Below are positions 63,812 to 64,000 of a stretch of 64,000 bases of DNA, piece by piece. The notes below the pieces were generated by a model. That model ran no database searches and was not told the origin of the DNA. It saw only the letters and a program-made list of their open reading frames with translations. The position numbers were made by a program, and so were the translations under genes. Location of the stretch: contig DACV01000002.1 in the NCBI GenBank assembly GCA_002494885.1, positions 484,518-548,517 of the forward strand, written 5' to 3'. Source of the stretch: Methanobacterium sp. UBA44 (GTDB lineage Archaea; Methanobacteriota; Methanobacteria; Methanobacteriales; Methanobacteriaceae). Numbering within the stretch: the stretch's first letter is position 1; each line of letters begins with the position of its first letter.

Positions 63812-64000
63812 ATTAACATTTTAGATATTATAAGCACTAAAGGCCAGATTATAAATTCTGAATCAGCCAGGGTATGTGCTAATTTTTCAAGATCATGACT
63901 AACAGACATTTCAGCTTTTTTAATGTAGTATAACCCATAAATGCTGAATAAAAGTAAAAATAAAGCAAATAAAGGAAATATTTTAAGGTATACTCCTAAA
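63808..64000 (-). CDS. Membrane protein (N-terminus beyond window edge)
   Basis: A minus-strand frame, open at the right edge, ends at TAA 63808. The visible 63 residues are a hydrophobic helix (YLKIFPLFALFLLLFSIYGL), a polar linker with EMSVSHDLEKLAHTLADSE, and a second hydrophobic stretch (FIIWPLVLIISKMLI). No family can be judged from this fragment. Confidence 0.6.
   Translation of the reverse strand, partial: LGVYLKIFPLFALFLLLFSIYGLYYIKKAEMSVSHDLEKLAHTLADSEFIIWPLVLIISKMLI

Noticed and set aside
1..64000. CRISPR arrays, tRNA or rRNA genes and complete insertion sequences
   Set aside because: No regularly spaced repeats, GC-rich tRNA-like folds, rRNA blocks or transposase motifs were noticed; a small tRNA could be missed by eye.

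Overview
The window comes from a low-GC euryarchaeal methanogen, most likely a Methanobacterium or close relative (Methanobacteriales). The support is: an archaeal three-domain tRNA-guanine transglycosylase, NAC, a thermosome subunit ending in a Gly/Met-rich tail, the pyrI regulatory chain, SecD/SecF of archaeal length, the methanofuran enzyme MfnB, archaeal-size PheT, and a secreted protein with what looks like a pseudomurein-binding repeat. Spacers are very AT-rich and TATA-like boxes are common. I saw no rRNA, tRNA, CRISPR array or intact insertion sequence.

Layout. 1-2.0 kb: edge-truncated GT4 glycosyltransferase and a divergent GT2. 2.0-3.6 kb: mobA-led minus-strand operon with two membrane proteins. 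3.6-6.0 kb: guaB and mfnB, both with non-ATG starts fixed by GGAGGT sites. 6.2-8.1 kb: a LutB/LutA-like Fe-S pair. 8.2-15.9 kb: surface-glycan cluster (three glycosyltransferases on minus; flippase, methyltransferase and GT2 on plus; GT2-DUF2304 on minus). 15.9-23.7 kb: an iron-sulfur flavoprotein, then a plus-strand run of MnmC-like methyltransferase, tgtA, NAC, CpdA-like phosphoesterase, NYN RNase and a membrane-anchored GGDD palm-domain protein. 23.8-27.1 kb: argJ-argB-argC. 27.2-29.8 kb: flavodoxin, secF-secD. 30-36.6 kb: TPR protein, zinc-ribbon protein, DUF2267 plus flavin oxidoreductase, pyrI, secreted wall-associated protein, M14-like deacylase, YjbQ. 36.6-41.8 kb: pheT, thermosome, NUDIX. 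42-45.3 kb: acetyl-CoA synthetase with an OFA-type MFS carrier. 46-51.4 kb: GMC-type oxidoreductase and an iron-uptake unit (DtxR-FeoA fusion plus feoB) with two operator-like palindromes. 51.5-64 kb: HEAT protein, histidine kinase with a 3'-terminal frameshift, second YjbQ, a cluster of broken genes (ferritin-like, small unknown, formyl-THF cyclo-ligase-like), MFS exporter, hydrolase, MgtE-like channel, a 1098-residue multi-PAS protein whose kinase core has lost its phospho-acceptor His, a thioesterase and a partial membrane protein.

The most notable signals are (1) the phosphoesterase / NYN RNase / GGDD palm-protein run, which could be a nucleotide-signalling cassette; (2) the giant pseudo-histidine kinase; (3) the DtxR-FeoA / feoB unit with its own paired operator; and (4) several decayed coding remnants in spacers between 39 and 56.6 kb. 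Functional statements beyond family assignment are inference, because no homology search was run.
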